The position numbers and the translations under genes were made by a program. A stretch of 64,000 bases of DNA from Rhineura floridana (taxonomy: Eukaryota > Chordata > Lepidosauria > Squamata > Rhineuridae). Shown here one piece after another: positions 33,016 through 45,119 of the stretch (position 1 is its first letter; each line of letters begins with the position of its first letter). The stretch is taken from positions 3,943,501-4,007,500 of the forward strand of contig NC_084480.1 in the NCBI RefSeq assembly GCF_030035675.1, in the 5' to 3' direction. Below the pieces are notes generated by a model. The model worked only from the letters and a program-made list of their open reading frames with translations, made no database searches and was not told the DNA's origin.

Positions 33016-33217
33016 CAGTACGGCTTCGCTTTACAGCGCTTCACTAATACATCGGTCTCAATTAGACTGAAGCCCCACTCATGCGGTGCTTGTTCTGCTT
33101 TTACGGCAGTTTTCGGGCATCACATGCCATTCTATACAATGGGTTCCGCTTTACAGCAGTTTTTGCTTTATAGCAGGGGTCCAGAATGTAACCCGCCGTA
33201 TGAGTGGGGCCCTACTG
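33016..33217. mobile_element. pogo/Tigger-like MITE, copy 1, TA duplication
   Basis: 202 bp. It starts CAGTACGGCTTCGC and ends GGGGCCCTACTG, with TA on both sides (33014-33015, 33218-33219). Removing it and one TA restores the CR1 endonuclease reading GNVVV-MGGF. About 60% similar by eye to copy 2 (34415-34618), including 'aatgggttccgctttac'. Confidence 0.85.
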
Positions 33218-34414
33218 TAATGGGTGGTTTTAGTCATGACAAAGAGGTAAATTTTCTAGATACCTTAAATGACTGTGCCCAATAACAGTTGGTCATTGAA
33301 TCGATAAGAGGAGCAGCGACCCTAGAATTAATAAGTGGTGCCTAGGACCTGGTGTGAGATGCAAGTGTTGTCGAACTGATTGGGAGCAGTGACCATAGTG
33401 CTATTAAATTAATGTACACGTAAATGGCCAATAGCCAAGAAAATCCAACATGGTCACATTTGACTTCAGAAGATGAAACTTCCCTGAAATGAGGGGACTG
33501 GTAAAAAGAAAGTGCAAAGGCAAAGTTCAGACAATAAAACACAATATTAGAAGCTCAACTGGAGTGTATACTGCAGATCAGGTACCACCAGGGCCAAAAG
33601 AATGCCAGCATGGTTAACAAGCAGAGTCAAAGAAGCTATTAGAGGCAAGAAGGCTTCCTTCAAAAAATGGAGGTCTTGTCTGAATGAGGAGAATAGAAAG
33701 GAACACAAAGACTGGCAAAAGAAATGCAAGAAGAAATGCAATAAAGGATCCTAAAAAGGAACTTGAGGAGCACATTGCTAAAGATATAAAACACAAAACA
33801 AATTCTTTAAATACATTAAAAGCAGGAAACCATCTAGGGAGGCAGTTGGACCCTTCGGTGACAAGGGAGTCAAACGTGTGCTAAAGCAGGATAAGGAGAT
33901 TGCAGAGAAGCTAAATGAATTATTTGCATCTGTCCTCACAGTGGAGGATATAGGGTAGATCACTGCCTGAACTAACTTTTTCAGGAAGAAAGTCTGAGGA
34001 ACTGAGCAAATAGTGGTGATGAGAGATGACGTTCTAAGCTTAATAGACAAAATAAAACTGCTGGGCCAGATGGCATCCACCCTAGAGTTCCCAAAGAACT
34101 CAAATGTGAGATAGTTGATTTTCTAACAAAAATATGCAACTTGTCCCTCAGATCTGCCTCTATGCCTGAGGACTGGAAACTGGCCAGTGTAATACCAATA
34201 TTTTCAAAGGGATCTAGAGGGTATCCAGGAAATTACAGGTTGGTTAGCTTAAAGTCTGTCCTGGGAAAATTGGTAAAAGGTATTGTTAAAGATAGAATAA
34301 CCAATCATATAGAAGAGCAAGTCTTGCTGAAGCAAAACAGCATCGCTTCTGTATGGGTAAGTCCTGTCTCACCAACTTAGCAAGCATATAAATAGAGGTG
34401 ATCCAGTTTGCATA

Positions 34415-34618
34415 CAGTAGCGCCCCGCTTACCAGCAATGCGGCGGCTTTCAATTAGGGGAAATTCCCCGTTTTAAAGCCGTTTTTGCGCTTTTGCGGCA
34501 TTTTCGTGTCTTTTTGTGCGACACGCCCCATTATACTCAATGGGTTCCGCTTTACTGCGATTTCTGCTTTACGGCGGCAGTCCGGAACGGAACCTGCCGT
34601 GTAAGCGGGGCCCGCCTG
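34415..34618. mobile_element. pogo/Tigger-like MITE, copy 2, TA duplication
   Basis: About 204 bp, CAGTAGCGCCCCGCTTA to AAGCGGGGCCCGCCTG, flanked by TA. Removal rejoins CR1 coding sequence as DPVC-ILYLDFQKAF. The right boundary is accurate to about 1 bp. Confidence 0.88.
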
Positions 34619-35739
34619 TATTGTACTTGGACTTTCAAAAAGCTTTTAACAAGGTACCTCACCAAAGACTCTCAAGTAAGCTTAGTGGTAATGGAATAAG
34701 AGGAGTGGTCCTCTTGTGGATCAGCAATTGGTTAAGTAGCAGGAAGCAGAGAGTAAGAATACACGGACAGTTCTCCCAATGGAGGGCTGAAGAAAGTGAA
34801 GTCTCACAAGAGTCTGTATTGAGACCTGGGCTTTTTAACTTGTTCAGAAATGGTCTCGAGTTAGGGATGAGCAGGGAGGTGGCCAAGTTTGCTGATGATA
34901 CTAAATTGTTCAGGATTGTTAAAAAAGGATTGTGAAGAGCTCCAAAAGGACCTCTCCAAACAGAATGAATGGGCGGAAAAATGGCAAATAGAATTGAATG
35001 TAAACAAGTGTAAAGTTATGCGTATTGGACCAAAACAACCTTAATTTCACAAAAATGCCCATGGAGTCTCAACTGCTGGTGACTGACCAGCAGTGAGATC
35101 TTGGGGTCGTAGTGAATAGCTCAATGAAGATGTTTACCGAGTGTGAGGCATCTGTGAAAAAGCCAAATTCCATGCTAGGGATCTCTTGGAAAAGTATTGA
35201 AAATAAAATCGTTGATATCATAATGCCATTATATAGATCTATGGTGTAGCTGCATTTGGAATACTGTGTACAGTTCTGGTTGCCTCACCTCAAAGCAGAT
35301 ATTGTAGAGCTGGAAAAGGTTCAGCAAAGGGCAAACAAAATGATCGGAAAGTTGCAGCCTTTGGTGAGCAAGAGGTGCCATGATAGAAGTATATAAAATT
35401 ATGCATGGCATGGAGAAAGTGGGCAGAGAAAAGCTTTCTCTATCCGCAGGATGCCTGCAGACATCCAATGAAGCTGAATGCGGGGAGATCCAGGAGAGAC
35501 AAAAGAAATGACTTCTTCGCACAGCTCATAGTTAAACTGTGGAATTCACTTCCGCAAGAGGAAGTGATGGCCACCACCTTGGATGGCTTTAAAAGATTAG
35601 ACAAATTCATGGAGGAAAAGGCTATGAGTGGCTACTAGCCGTGATGGCTGTGCTATGATGGCTTCCAAATACCAGTTGCTGGAAACTGCAGGAGGAGAGT
35701 GCTCTCTGCACTCAGGTCCTGCTTGCGTGGTTTCCTCTG

Positions 35740-35882
35740 GGTATTTATTTATTTATTGTACCTATATACCGCCCCATAGCCGAAGCTCTCTGGGTGGTTT
35801 ACAATAACTAAAAACATTAAAAACAAATCTACAAATTTAAAAACACATCTTTTAAACACAATTTAAAACAATTTAAAACATT
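35740..35882 (-). mobile_element. L2 LINE 3' end nested in CR1 tail
   Basis: A reversed tail, then 'accgccccatagccgaagct' and A-rich 3' UTR. It interrupts the CR1 tail between 'gtttcctctggg' and 'ctggtgagaactgtgagaac'. The inserted segment continues to about 36122 with sequence I cannot assign. Confidence 0.8.
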
Positions 35883-36200
35883 CTATCTTTCCCGATCTGC
35901 GGTATACATTCTAGCTGAGCTTCTGTTATTGTAGTTTGAATACCCCCAATCATTCTCTTGAGCTTCCCTTTCTACTTCCCTTTTACTGAGACGTTTCCTT
36001 TTTTGAAGTAGAATATGACTGTGCTGGACCTTCTTGGCAATTGTCCACTTTGTTCCTAATTGATTCAGCAACACACATACTTCACACCATTATCATTATT
36101 AAGTCTAGGGTCTCCTTCCCTATCTGGTGAGAACTGTGAGAACAGGATGTTGGACTAGATGGGCCATTGGCCTGATCCAGCAGGCTCTGCTTATGTTCAG

Positions 36201-37221
36201 TGGCTCCACATGGAGCTTGCCATCTTGGCTGTTATGTCATGGGTTAGCTGTCCCCCAGCATCCTTTGTGGCATTGCCCACCTCCAAGGTCCTGTCCTGCA
36301 TCACTGGCACTTCTGCAAATATGTCTCCTGTTTTGCTTATACAGTTGGGCCACCTTGTCCCTGGGATTGGCAAGGATGGATGTGAATTTGACCCCAATTA
36401 GGGGAATGGGTCATGGTTTCAGGGAGTTACACTCAGCCTTCCCCTTGACTCTCTGACAGCCGAGGCTTAAGTAATCGTTCAGTCCCTAAATAGTCCTTTG
36501 GGAGGGCACACCATACACTGCAAGGGAATAGTAGGAGGGTGCCAGCTCTTCCATTTACAAATATTTATACATTTGCACAACGCTGGCAATAAGGCACGGG
36601 GGGGAGGGGGGAGACAGAGAGAGAGAGAAGCTACTCAATTATAAGAGTGGTTCAGTTTGCTTGCCTAGTGCAGCTAATCTGCCTTCCCTTTCCATAATCC
36701 TCCCACCCAATCATGCATCATGGATTCCAGCTGACTCATGGAACAAATGAGGATTACACACCATTGCGAGCAATTCTCCACAACAGCAGTCCTACAGGAG
36801 GCTGCAGGGCAATGTAACCAAAAAGCAGATGCTTCCATCTAGCAACATCAGCAATTTCAAGGCAGAGAGAGAAAGATGCACCGGGGGGTGGGGTGGTATC
36901 AGCAGAGAGGACCATTGTTAGAGGGCAGTCTTGATGAAGGCAGGTTCTTTGGGGAGGAAATAGATCCTTGCCTACCCCCACCCTCCCAAGTGCAGTTGAT
37001 AGGATTGGTGCTGGATTATAAATCTACAACCTCCATTCTGAGACCTTGGGGATTAAGAGAAGCCACCCCACACAAGCACAGAGAGGGAGGAAAGGAAGGT
37101 TTGCACAGAGAGTGGATTCAAGACTGTTGGTGGTGCAATCAAGGTTGAATGTAGCTGGAGGTAGGTGGTGGCAGCACACTTCCCTTGCAGAGGTGATGGC
37201 GGCTGAGAGGCATTTCATACC
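36201..37221. other. Unassigned spacer
   Basis: Purine-rich patch (GGGGA/GAGA) at 36596-36630. No gene or repeat recognised. Confidence 0.4.
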
Positions 37222-37372
37222 TTACACGGAAGCAACCTCTGAATGCCAGTTGCTGGGAATTACAAGTGGAGAGAGTGCTCTTGCACTCGGGTCCTCTTCA
37301 CCGGCTTCCCAGAGGCATCTGGGTGGTTGCTGGACTGGTCCAGGATGCTGGACTAGATGGGTCCCCTTTGGA
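37222..37372 (+). mobile_element. CR1 3' end fragment
   Basis: 'gccagttgctgggaattaca', 'gagagtgctcttgcactcgg' and 'ggatgctggactagatgggt' match the CR1 tail also seen reversed at 12.9 kb. Confidence 0.8.
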
Positions 37373-38309
37373 CAAGAGCCCCTTGCGAGAGAAGTGCAAC
37401 TTGGCTGCTGCTTCAGTTCAGCCTTGGAATGGGGAAACAAGCCAAAGAGGGAACCCAAGTGAGGTGTGGATGACCAAACAAACGAGAAGTTTACAGACTG
37501 ACACACTGAGTGCAACAGAGGCTGGAGGGGGCTGTGAAGCTGGTTTTACTTCCTGCCCAGAATTCTGGTAGCTAACAGTAGTGGATGATGCGGCCAAGTC
37601 ACAAGTAGACTGGTTGAGTTGAGGGGGGAAGGGTGTTCTGCACAGGGTGTTTTCTTCCCCACTGGAAATTGCTGCTAACACGTGTGGCATTGACAGAGAG
37701 GCTGGACACCATGCCTGAAAAGGTATTTATGTATGTGCATGCGTATTATGAATTAGTGTGCCCAACCCTGTTAAGAGTTAGTAAACACCTAATTTGGTGA
37801 TGGATGTTGGCCAATGTGCCTACTCATGTTGAAAACAGTCTCGTGGTATTATGTCAATTGACCATCTGGAAAAATGCAACCTGTCTCACAATTGTTGGAG
37901 AGACATAACTCTCTAAGCCAGGATTAAAAATGAATGCCTGTTGAATCGTGGCAGGCAGCGCTGTCTTTGTTTGCTACAGGCTCATCGTGCAGCCCTGGGC
38001 AAAACGGCTCCCGCTCTGTTCTCTCTCCATCACCTGGGAATATCAGTGAGTTTGGTTTTTCTTTTATTGCAAGAGCAAAATCAAATGTGGTAGATGCATT
38101 GTTTTGTTTTACAAAATATGTACCCTGCCTTTGAGCATAAAACTTCCAAAGCAGCTAACCAACAAACCAAAAAATCAAAATCATCCAATTAAAAACAAAA
38201 GACCCTCCTGTGATGCAGCACATAGAGAGGGGGGCGACCCCTCTTGGAATCCCTGCTTTTCTATGAAGCTTGCTGGGTGGCTTTGGTGGGAGAGATTGGC
38301 TGCATTCAC
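37373..38309. other. Unassigned spacer
   Basis: No recognised gene or repeat; a short CAAAA-rich stretch near 38155-38200. Confidence 0.4.
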
Positions 38310-38405
38310 ACTGTACATTTATTCCACTATTATTCCACTTTAAACAGTCATGGCTTTCCCCTAAGAATCCTGGGAAGTGTAGTTGAGAGTGATTGAGCCA
38401 CAGAA
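38310..38405. mobile_element. MITE fragment related to 61888-62072
   Basis: 'aagaatcctgggaagtgtag' and 'tgagccacagaac' match one arm of the palindromic element at 61.9 kb. Confidence 0.5.
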
Positions 38406-38640
38406 CATTAGGGGGTCGGTTGACATTGTGGGGGGAGTGAAAGACAGGAACTCAAGCCCTTAACAGCTTACACTGAATATTTTGGAATGGGGAGAGGGTA
38501 TCAGGGCTGTAACGAGGTGTGTCATGAGTTCAGAGAATTACCCTCCCTGTGCTATATAGAGATGTTCCAGGAGAGAGGAAAGTTATGGAACCTTTCCCTT
38601 TTTTCCACACTCCAGAGCTGCCCCCCCCCACTCTATAGGC

Positions 38641-39037
38641 TAGGGATGAGATTTGATTCAGTTTGCATTTGAAGCCAAATCTACCTTTCCGAAACAATAT
38701 GAGAACTGAAACATGCCACTCCTCAAAATTCGCACTTACTTGCATTTTAAAATGCAGTTTGCCAACCAATGTTTCCAAAAATGCGTCTCTGTGCATAAAA
38801 ATGAATATATGAGTGAAAATCATACAGAAGTGCATAATATTGGGAGAAATTGCTAATGTGTACGTTAGTCAAAACTGCAGACAAAAATGTGTATATTAGG
38901 AGAATAATGCTGAAGAATTTTCATGAGGATTTTTAAGGAGGAAATTGCAAATTGCTGCAGAAATTTAGAGAACTACATTTAAAATTGGAAAAATGAAGAG
39001 GAGAGTGAACCAAAATCGACAGATCTTTCCATCCCTA
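38641..39037. mobile_element. AT-rich hAT-like element with 8-bp duplication
   Basis: Ends in short inverted termini tagggatg and catcccta. Flanks ctataggc (38633-38640) and ttataggc (39038-39045) agree at 7 of 8. The 397-bp interior has no transposase coding. The flanks fit hAT, but the termini are short, so the class is tentative. Confidence 0.65.
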
Positions 39038-39189
39038 TTATAGGCCCAAATCTTGAGCCTTCTATCACAACGCGGGGGGGGGGAGTGTTCCTACAAAGCT
39101 ACAAAAACCCAAATGGTATACTTCATGACTGACATTTATTTGCATGAGGCTACTCAGTGAAAATGGTCATTTGGGGAAGACCAGCAAGA

Positions 39190-39285
39190 TTTACATAGTG
39201 GCTTTCCAGACCTAGATGCTCAAAGCATTTCACATACATTATTTCAGTATGACAACAATAAATCATTATTCTCATATTGCTGGTA
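39190..39285 (-). mobile_element. MIR/L2-like old fragment
   Basis: 'ctcaaagcatttcacataca' then 'aaatcattattctcatattg' resemble the reversed MIR 3' end. Ancient and diverged. Confidence 0.4.
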
Positions 39286-39294
39286 GTGTGCATA

Positions 39295-39515
39295 CCATCA
39301 TGAGAAGACATGATCCACTAGAAAAGACACTAATGCTGGGAAAAACAGAAAGGAGTAGAAAAAAAGGAAGGCCAAACAAGAGATGGATTGATTCCATATA
39401 GGAAGCCACAGACCTGAACTTACAAGATCTGAACAGGGTGGTTCACGATAGATGCTGTTGGAGGTCGCTGATTCATAGGGTCGCCATTAGTCGCAATCAA
39501 CTTGAAGAAACATAA
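39295..39515 (+). mobile_element. RTE/BovB LINE 3' end
   Basis: Codes for MRRHDPLEKTLMLGKTERSR and RPNKRWIDSI, then the BovB tail 'tcatagggtcgccattagtc', ending 'cataacaacgaag'. 5'-truncated. Confidence 0.85.
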
Positions 39516-40477
39516 CAACGAAGGGAGTGGAAAAGTCCATGCCTAGCCGAAAGCCACCAAATGGCAGCTGAGGTGAGATGTAAACCAGGACTTCCTGGCC
39601 TAGCCGTTTGCTTTACCAAGAAATGCTGTGCTTTACCGCAGAAGCCGCACATACACCCCCCCACTGCTCTTCATATTAATTTTCGTCTTCAGAGTCTTAG
39701 TCTGCTTCATGTAGGGTATCTCATTTCAACGCAAGTCCTAATTCCAATGCAATCACATCTGATGATGTTCAAATGCTGTACACAATTTCAGGGGCTTCTG
39801 CTTTTTAATTAGAAGCCTCGTTTGCTTTCCCTCAAGCACTCTGCTGCATTGAGGCAGATTAGTCACGTAAAAAATAATAATTATAAATAGCAACTTCAGA
39901 TCTCTTTGTACATTTTCATAGAAGAGGACCAACAGAAGAAATGGGTGAATGAATGCAGCTGAAGCAGAGGTGGCTCTATCTTTGTCTGGGTCCCCCCCTT
40001 TCCCGGGTGGTGGCAAAATTTCCTTATATATCGGGTGTTGAATAAAGCTTTATTTCATTGCCCATTCTGTGTTAAAGTCACCCATCTCAGACATTTGCAG
40101 TTCAGGGTGCCCTTTGGAGGGGAAATGCTTTGCTGCAATAGGGCTCCGTGGCAGTGCCCCCACACTGGAGGTGGACCAAAGACAGGCCTGTATCGGAAAC
40201 TCTCTGGAGTGTTTGGGGTTAAAGAACATGTTGTTCCCGGAGAACTCGAATTTGGAAAAGAGCTGATGAGAAACAGAGCACACCATAAACGAGGAGAAAG
40301 TAGACAATGTTTTAAAAATGCTACGGAGAAAAAGGCTTGGGCAGGAAGCTATGAAGCTGCCATACTGAGTCAGGCTCTTGGTCCATCACCACTGACTCCT
40401 CTGGTTGACGGGACTCTGGAAGGAAGGGAGGGGGCCTTGACCTCTTTGCACTTATGGAACTGTACATAGCGCACCAT
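39516..40477. other. Unassigned spacer
   Basis: Holds a short reversed SINE tail near 40350-40385 ('catactgagtcaggctcttg'). The 144-codon frame at 40035-40469 has no recognisable domain. Confidence 0.4.
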
Positions 40478-40728
40478 ACATAGTGGACAGAGAAAAGTTT
40501 TTCTCCCTCTCTCAAAACTTGGGAACATCCAGTGAAGGTGAATGTTAGAAAATTCAGGGCAAGCAAATGTACTTCTTCACACAATGTATAGCTTAAGCTC
40601 TGGAATTCACTCCCACAAGAGGCGGTCACCAACTGGGAGGGCTTAAAAGAGGATTAGACAAATTTGTGGAGGAGAATAATGAGGCCTTCAGTGGCTAGAC
40701 GCCATGATGGCCATACTCAGCCTCCACA
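40478..40728 (+). mobile_element. CR1 LINE fragment, plus orientation
   Basis: 'tggacagagaaaagtttttc', 'ctctggaattcactcccaca' and 'ggattagacaaatttgtgga' are the CR1 C-terminal segment. It runs straight into a reversed CR1 tail. Confidence 0.75.
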
Positions 40729-40905
40729 GCCAACCAGATGCCTATGAGCAGCCCGCAAGCAGGACCTGAGCGCACCTATGATTCCCAGCATACCACCTCT
40801 GACAGTGGAGATATTACAGAGCCATCATGACTAGCAGGAGGAGCCATTGATAGGCTTACCCTCCATGAATTTGTCTAATCCTCTTTTAAAGCCATCCACT
40901 TTCAA
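40729..40905 (-). mobile_element. CR1 LINE fragment, minus orientation
   Basis: 'ccaaccagatgcctatgagc', 'gcccgcaagcaggacctgag' and 'ctccatgaatttgtctaatc' are the reversed CR1 tail and C-terminus. With the previous entry it forms a tail-to-tail palindrome-like pair. Confidence 0.8.
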
Positions 40906-41879
40906 CTCGCAGAGTGGAATTCAATAAAACTGATGTTCATCCAATCAGAGATGGCCAAAAAGATAAGGGGTGAAAAGAAGAGGGACTTCTGTGGAAAGAA
41001 AGATGAACACCACCACCCCTCACAGAACCGCTGAAATAAACATTAAACATGCAGTGAGGAAGATATGATGGAAACCACATCAAAACAGGCCCTAGAAAAC
41101 CAAGTGAAAAGGAAGGAGAAGTGAGCGATCGGCTATAGTGAAGGCCCAGTGAAGACCCCAAAGCATCATCCCCAACTGGTCACCCACTGCCAAGGGCCAG
41201 TAGATGCTGCAGAACCACAATGGGGCTGCTTCTGTGGGTCAGCATCTTTACAGTCAGCTGGCCCCACGTCCAGCTGCTGTCCTTCCGGCCCCCTTTCTCT
41301 GGAGGGAAGGGCCTGGAACCTCGACAGAATCATCAAATCAGAGCCCAGAAGAAGAGACTCCGCTTCTCCCCCATGCACCAATATCCCTAATTGAATACCC
41401 GCAACTGAACCTCAGTATAGAGAGACACTTGAGCTGAAAAGCAAGGCCTAACAATTAATAAAAATAAGTTGTCCGGTTAACCTAACAACATTAACCTAAA
41501 TGCATATCTATCTTGTATCTATCCTGTCATTTCTTAGGAAATACTGCATTTTGATGTTGCTGCAAGAGGACAATTGGAAATACAGGTTAGAGCAGTCTCA
41601 GCTGAAAGTGAGAAATCAACGGTCAAATCTACTTCCCAATAATGCCCCAGGGACTGATCCAGCTTCAGGGCAAATTTTCTCCCACAGCCTGTACCCTTAC
41701 TAGAGGACACTCCTTGCAAGGCTTGTGCCTAAGACCAGTGTCCTATCCATCCAATAATATGCCAGCATTGGTCATTTTGTAGAAGGTTGCATCCCTGGGG
41801 GTCCTGTGACAAGGTACAACCTCTCAGCCTCAGTTCTCCAGGTCTAAAATGTGGGTGTCCATGACTTATTTCTCAGAGT
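40906..41879. other. Unassigned spacer
   Basis: No recognised gene or repeat. Confidence 0.4.
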
Positions 41880-43340
41880 GGTGGTTGTGAGATCTGGATC
41901 CATGCCACTCTGGGGTCAGGGCTAAATCAGGCTTGGTCGCTCTTATGGATGACCTTTATAGAGAGAAGGACAGGGGCGTGCAACCCTGCTCCTTCTACCC
42001 AATCACTTCGCAGCTTTCGATACCATTGAACATGGTATCCTCCTGGAACAACTCTGCAGGATGCGTATCGGTGGCACTGTGTTGCAGTGGCTTTCCATCT
42101 GCAGAGTCGGTGTCTAGAGCATAGTGCTGGAAGAGTGGTCTTCAGCCCCCTGATGCTTTTACCATGGGATGCCGCAAGGCACTATTCTGTCCCCAATGGT
42201 GTTCCACATCTATATGAAACAGCTGGGAGAGGTCATTAGGAGTTTTGGAGCAAAGTGTCATCAGTACGTTAACACCCACTCTGTTTCTCCATTATAATAT
42301 CTGAGTCAGGAGAGGCTGGACCAGTGCCTGGATGCAGTGGTGGACTGGATAGACCTTGTGGGTGGGTGGTTCCCATGTCCAGGAGATAGGTCAATTGCCT
42401 GTTCTGGACAGGGTTGCACTCCCTCAGAAGGAGTAGGTATGCAGTTTGAGGGCACTCCTTGATCCATCTCTGTTACCACAGGCTCAAGCGACCTCTGTGG
42501 CCAGGAATGCTTTTTACTAGCTCCTGGACCATGACAGCCTGAACACAGTGGTCCATGCGTTGGTAACCTCAAGACTTGATTACTGTAATGCACTTTATGT
42601 GGGGCTGCCCTTGTATCTGGTCTGGAGGCTTCAACTAGTGCAGAATGCAGCAGCCAGACTGCTCACAGGAGCAGACAACCGGCACCGTGTTACCACACCT
42701 GCTGAAAGAGCTGCACTGGTTGCCGATTTGCTACCAGGCCATGTTCAAGGTACTTGTTTTAATTCACAAAGTCCAACTTGGGCCCAAAGTACTTAAGGAC
42801 TGGCGGATTCCTTATGCTCTACCTTGATCACTGAGATCCTCTGATGGGGCAATTTTGGTAGTTTCCCATGCCTCTGAGGTTCAGTTTGCCTTCACCAGGA
42901 CCAACTTTTTCATGTGGTAGGCCCTGCCCTGCGGAACTCTCTATCAGTAGAGGTTTAACAGGAAACTCTTTTTTCAGAATTTATTTATTTATTGCACTTG
43001 TATACCGCCCCATAGCCGAAGCTCTCTGGGCGGTTTACAGCAATCAAAAACATTAAAACAAATATACAATGTAAAACACATATTTTAAGAACAGTTTGGA
43101 ACACAATTTTAAAATTTATAACAATATAAAAATAATTTAAAACACAAGTCTTTTGAAAACTATATTGTTTAGATAGGCATTTGTAGTTCAAATTTTCTCT
43201 TTTTAATCATTCTATATTTATTGATGTACAATGTTTTCATGGTTGTTTTGACTGATTTTATTTTTATATGTTGCATTCTGCCTTGATATATTCTTATGAA
43301 AGCATGGATTACAAATACGTACATAAATAAATTAATGGCA
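41880..43340 (+). mobile_element. L2-clade LINE, diverged subfamily, split by a nested L2
   Basis: Codes for ALMDDLYREKDRG (about 41935), then in broken frames the 'ttcgataccattgaacatgg' catalytic segment and VHALVTSRLDYCNALYVGLP plus QLVQNAAARLLTGADNRHRV (42548-42690). The late part passes 42860-42975 and its 3' end resumes after the nested element at about 43150. Older than the copy at 3.1-4.7 kb, judging by the number of breaks. Confidence 0.85.
42979..43150 (-). mobile_element. L2 LINE 3' end nested in another L2
   Basis: Reversed tail 'tttatttattgcacttgtat', signature 'accgccccatagccgaagct' and A-rich 3' UTR, inserted opposite to the host L2. Confidence 0.8.
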
Positions 43341-43424
43341 ATGCTTTCTATGCATTAATTGTCACAGTGCGCATCAAGTAACCAAATGATTAGAAGGAAT
43401 TATTTCATGTAACAATTCCCCAGA

Positions 43425-43562
43425 ACAGGCGTGGGCAACCTGTGCCTTCCACATGATGTTGGACTCTTAACTCCCATCATCCCCGGCCACTGGCCATGCT
43501 GTTGGGGCTGATGGGAACTGGAGTCCAACAACATCTGAAGGGCCAATACCAGGCTCCCCATC
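43425..43562. mobile_element. Palindromic MITE
   Basis: 'gatgttggactcttaactcc' pairs with 'ggaactggagtccaacaaca', centre 'ggccactggccatgctg'. Same superfamily as 24660-24803. Confidence 0.75.
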
Positions 43563-44574
43563 CCTAGAGGCAGAGCTTAAAATGAACAAACTCTGGAAAG
43601 GAAACACAGGATCCTGTACTCTCGCCGAGCATGAGGGATGGTGAGATAAGGAGAATTTCCCCACACAATAAAGATATGTGACATTGGATGGGATATGCCT
43701 TCAAGTCACTTGCATGAAAATATATAGGTATCCCTCCACGGAGGAGGTGTGAGGAAGAAGCCATGCTGTTGGCACCAAGCCATGCTGCAGAGGATGTCGC
43801 TTTGCTTATTATACCTCACTGCTTTCTTAAGAAACTTTTTGGCTGTCTGTGTGTGCTTCTCCAGCTTAGGAGAGTGGGAACACACAACTGCCAAAGAGTC
43901 TGGAGGATTGCGACCACAAGCCAGTCTAGGTTCTCTCTCTGATGCAGAAGCATAGAAGAGGAGGTTGTTGTGCGTGGAGGCAGTAGTCTGGCAGATCCCC
44001 CTGGCTCAAAGCAGCAAACCCAGCAGAAGTGCAGGAGCTGCCTCCTAACTCATGCCCGTGTCCACAGAGCAAAGCAGATCTTCGCAGGATGCTCACAGCT
44101 CGTGGCATCCTTGGAGGGACAGTAAGGGTAATGCCACATGTGCAGCAAAATGCTCAGAAACACTCAGCCGTACAGTGCAGTTGAGCAGAAAGCCCATTTC
44201 TATGCAGAGATGAAATTAAAGATAATCGTCTCGGGGAATTTGCTTTGAGGGCTGCCAGATGGCCTGTGAAATTCCCCTCCGAAGCTCTAGTCTCTCATGA
44301 TGCAAAAAGAAACTCAAAGAATCACCTCGGTTTTATTTAGTTACCAAAATGCCACCAGAGCATCCTTCTGGGAATTAAACGTCTGCCAGAAACCAGTTCT
44401 TTATCATCTTTTAAACTATTTTGGCCAAAGTTATAGTTGAATACCTGTCTGACATTTCTTTTATATCCTCCAGCTCCCTCCTCTTCATGCCATTGGGCTA
44501 GGCAAGGAACATGTTCACATGTATATAGGTCTGTGCACACACATACACACACCCTAAACACCTTTTCCTGGTTC
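43563..44574. other. Unassigned spacer
   Basis: No recognised gene or repeat; a short CA-rich patch lies at 44536-44552. Confidence 0.4.
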
Positions 44575-44582
44575 TTTTAGTG

Positions 44583-45016
44583 CAGGGAACCTTTTGTGGC
44601 TGGACAGCCAGATCTTCATCCCCCCAACCTCTGGCAGATGAAAGTTGACAGGTGGGCAGGGCTGCCCACCTGCCAATCAACTGATGTCATAGTGATGTGA
44701 GGTTATGCTTCCCTTTGAAGCCCCAATTTTCGGGACTTCAAAGCAAACCTGAAGGCATGCTCTGATGTGTCCAAGATGGGAGTGTGCCTTCAAATGCACC
44801 CCCTCCTGTAGAAAAGCATGTCAGGAATTGAAGGTGTGCTCTGATATGGCCCATCAACTGATGGGCAGATGGGAGTATGCCTTTAAACACCCACCCTACC
44901 TAGTGACATCAGCTGGTAGGTGGGTGGGCGTGGTTTGGGGAAAATGGCCTGAGAGACCAAACTGGACCCCTTAGGGGGCCGTGACTGGCTCAGAGGCCAG
45001 AGGTTCCCCACTCCTG
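44583..45016. mobile_element. hAT non-autonomous element, 8-bp duplication
   Basis: Ends 'cagggaacc' and 'ggttccccactcctg' with flanks ttttagtg (44575-44582) and ttttagta (45017-45024), 7 of 8 matching. The interior has repeated 'gatgggagtatgcctt'-like segments and no transposase. Confidence 0.7.
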
Positions 45017-45119
45017 TTTTAGTAGCTTGCCTCTATTCCTCTTAATCTGCTGAGGCTGCCCTAAGTATTCTGTAACTGTGCTTAAATGCTTCTAAGAATA
45101 ATACGCAGCATCTGTGTAG

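Larger units (their letters stand above)
32640..36200 (+). mobile_element. CR1 LINE, nearly full-length ORF2, heavily decayed, with nested insertions
   Basis: The endonuclease region reads DIVSITETCWNRENQWDMVI, PGYKGYRKDREGF and GGVTLYMEKD (32660-32840), then GNVVV|MGGF, split by a MITE. The reverse transcriptase reads SMPEDWKLASVIPIFSKGS, GNYRLVSLKSVLGKLV (34150-34290), YLDFQKAFNKVPHQRL (34620-34670, just after a second MITE) and KFADDTKLF (about 34885). The C-terminus KLWNSLPQEEVMATTLDGFK ends at 35638. The tail is interrupted by L2 at about 35740-36122 and resumes at 36123-36200. Many stops and frame changes. This is the best-preserved CR1 architecture in the window. Confidence 0.9.
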
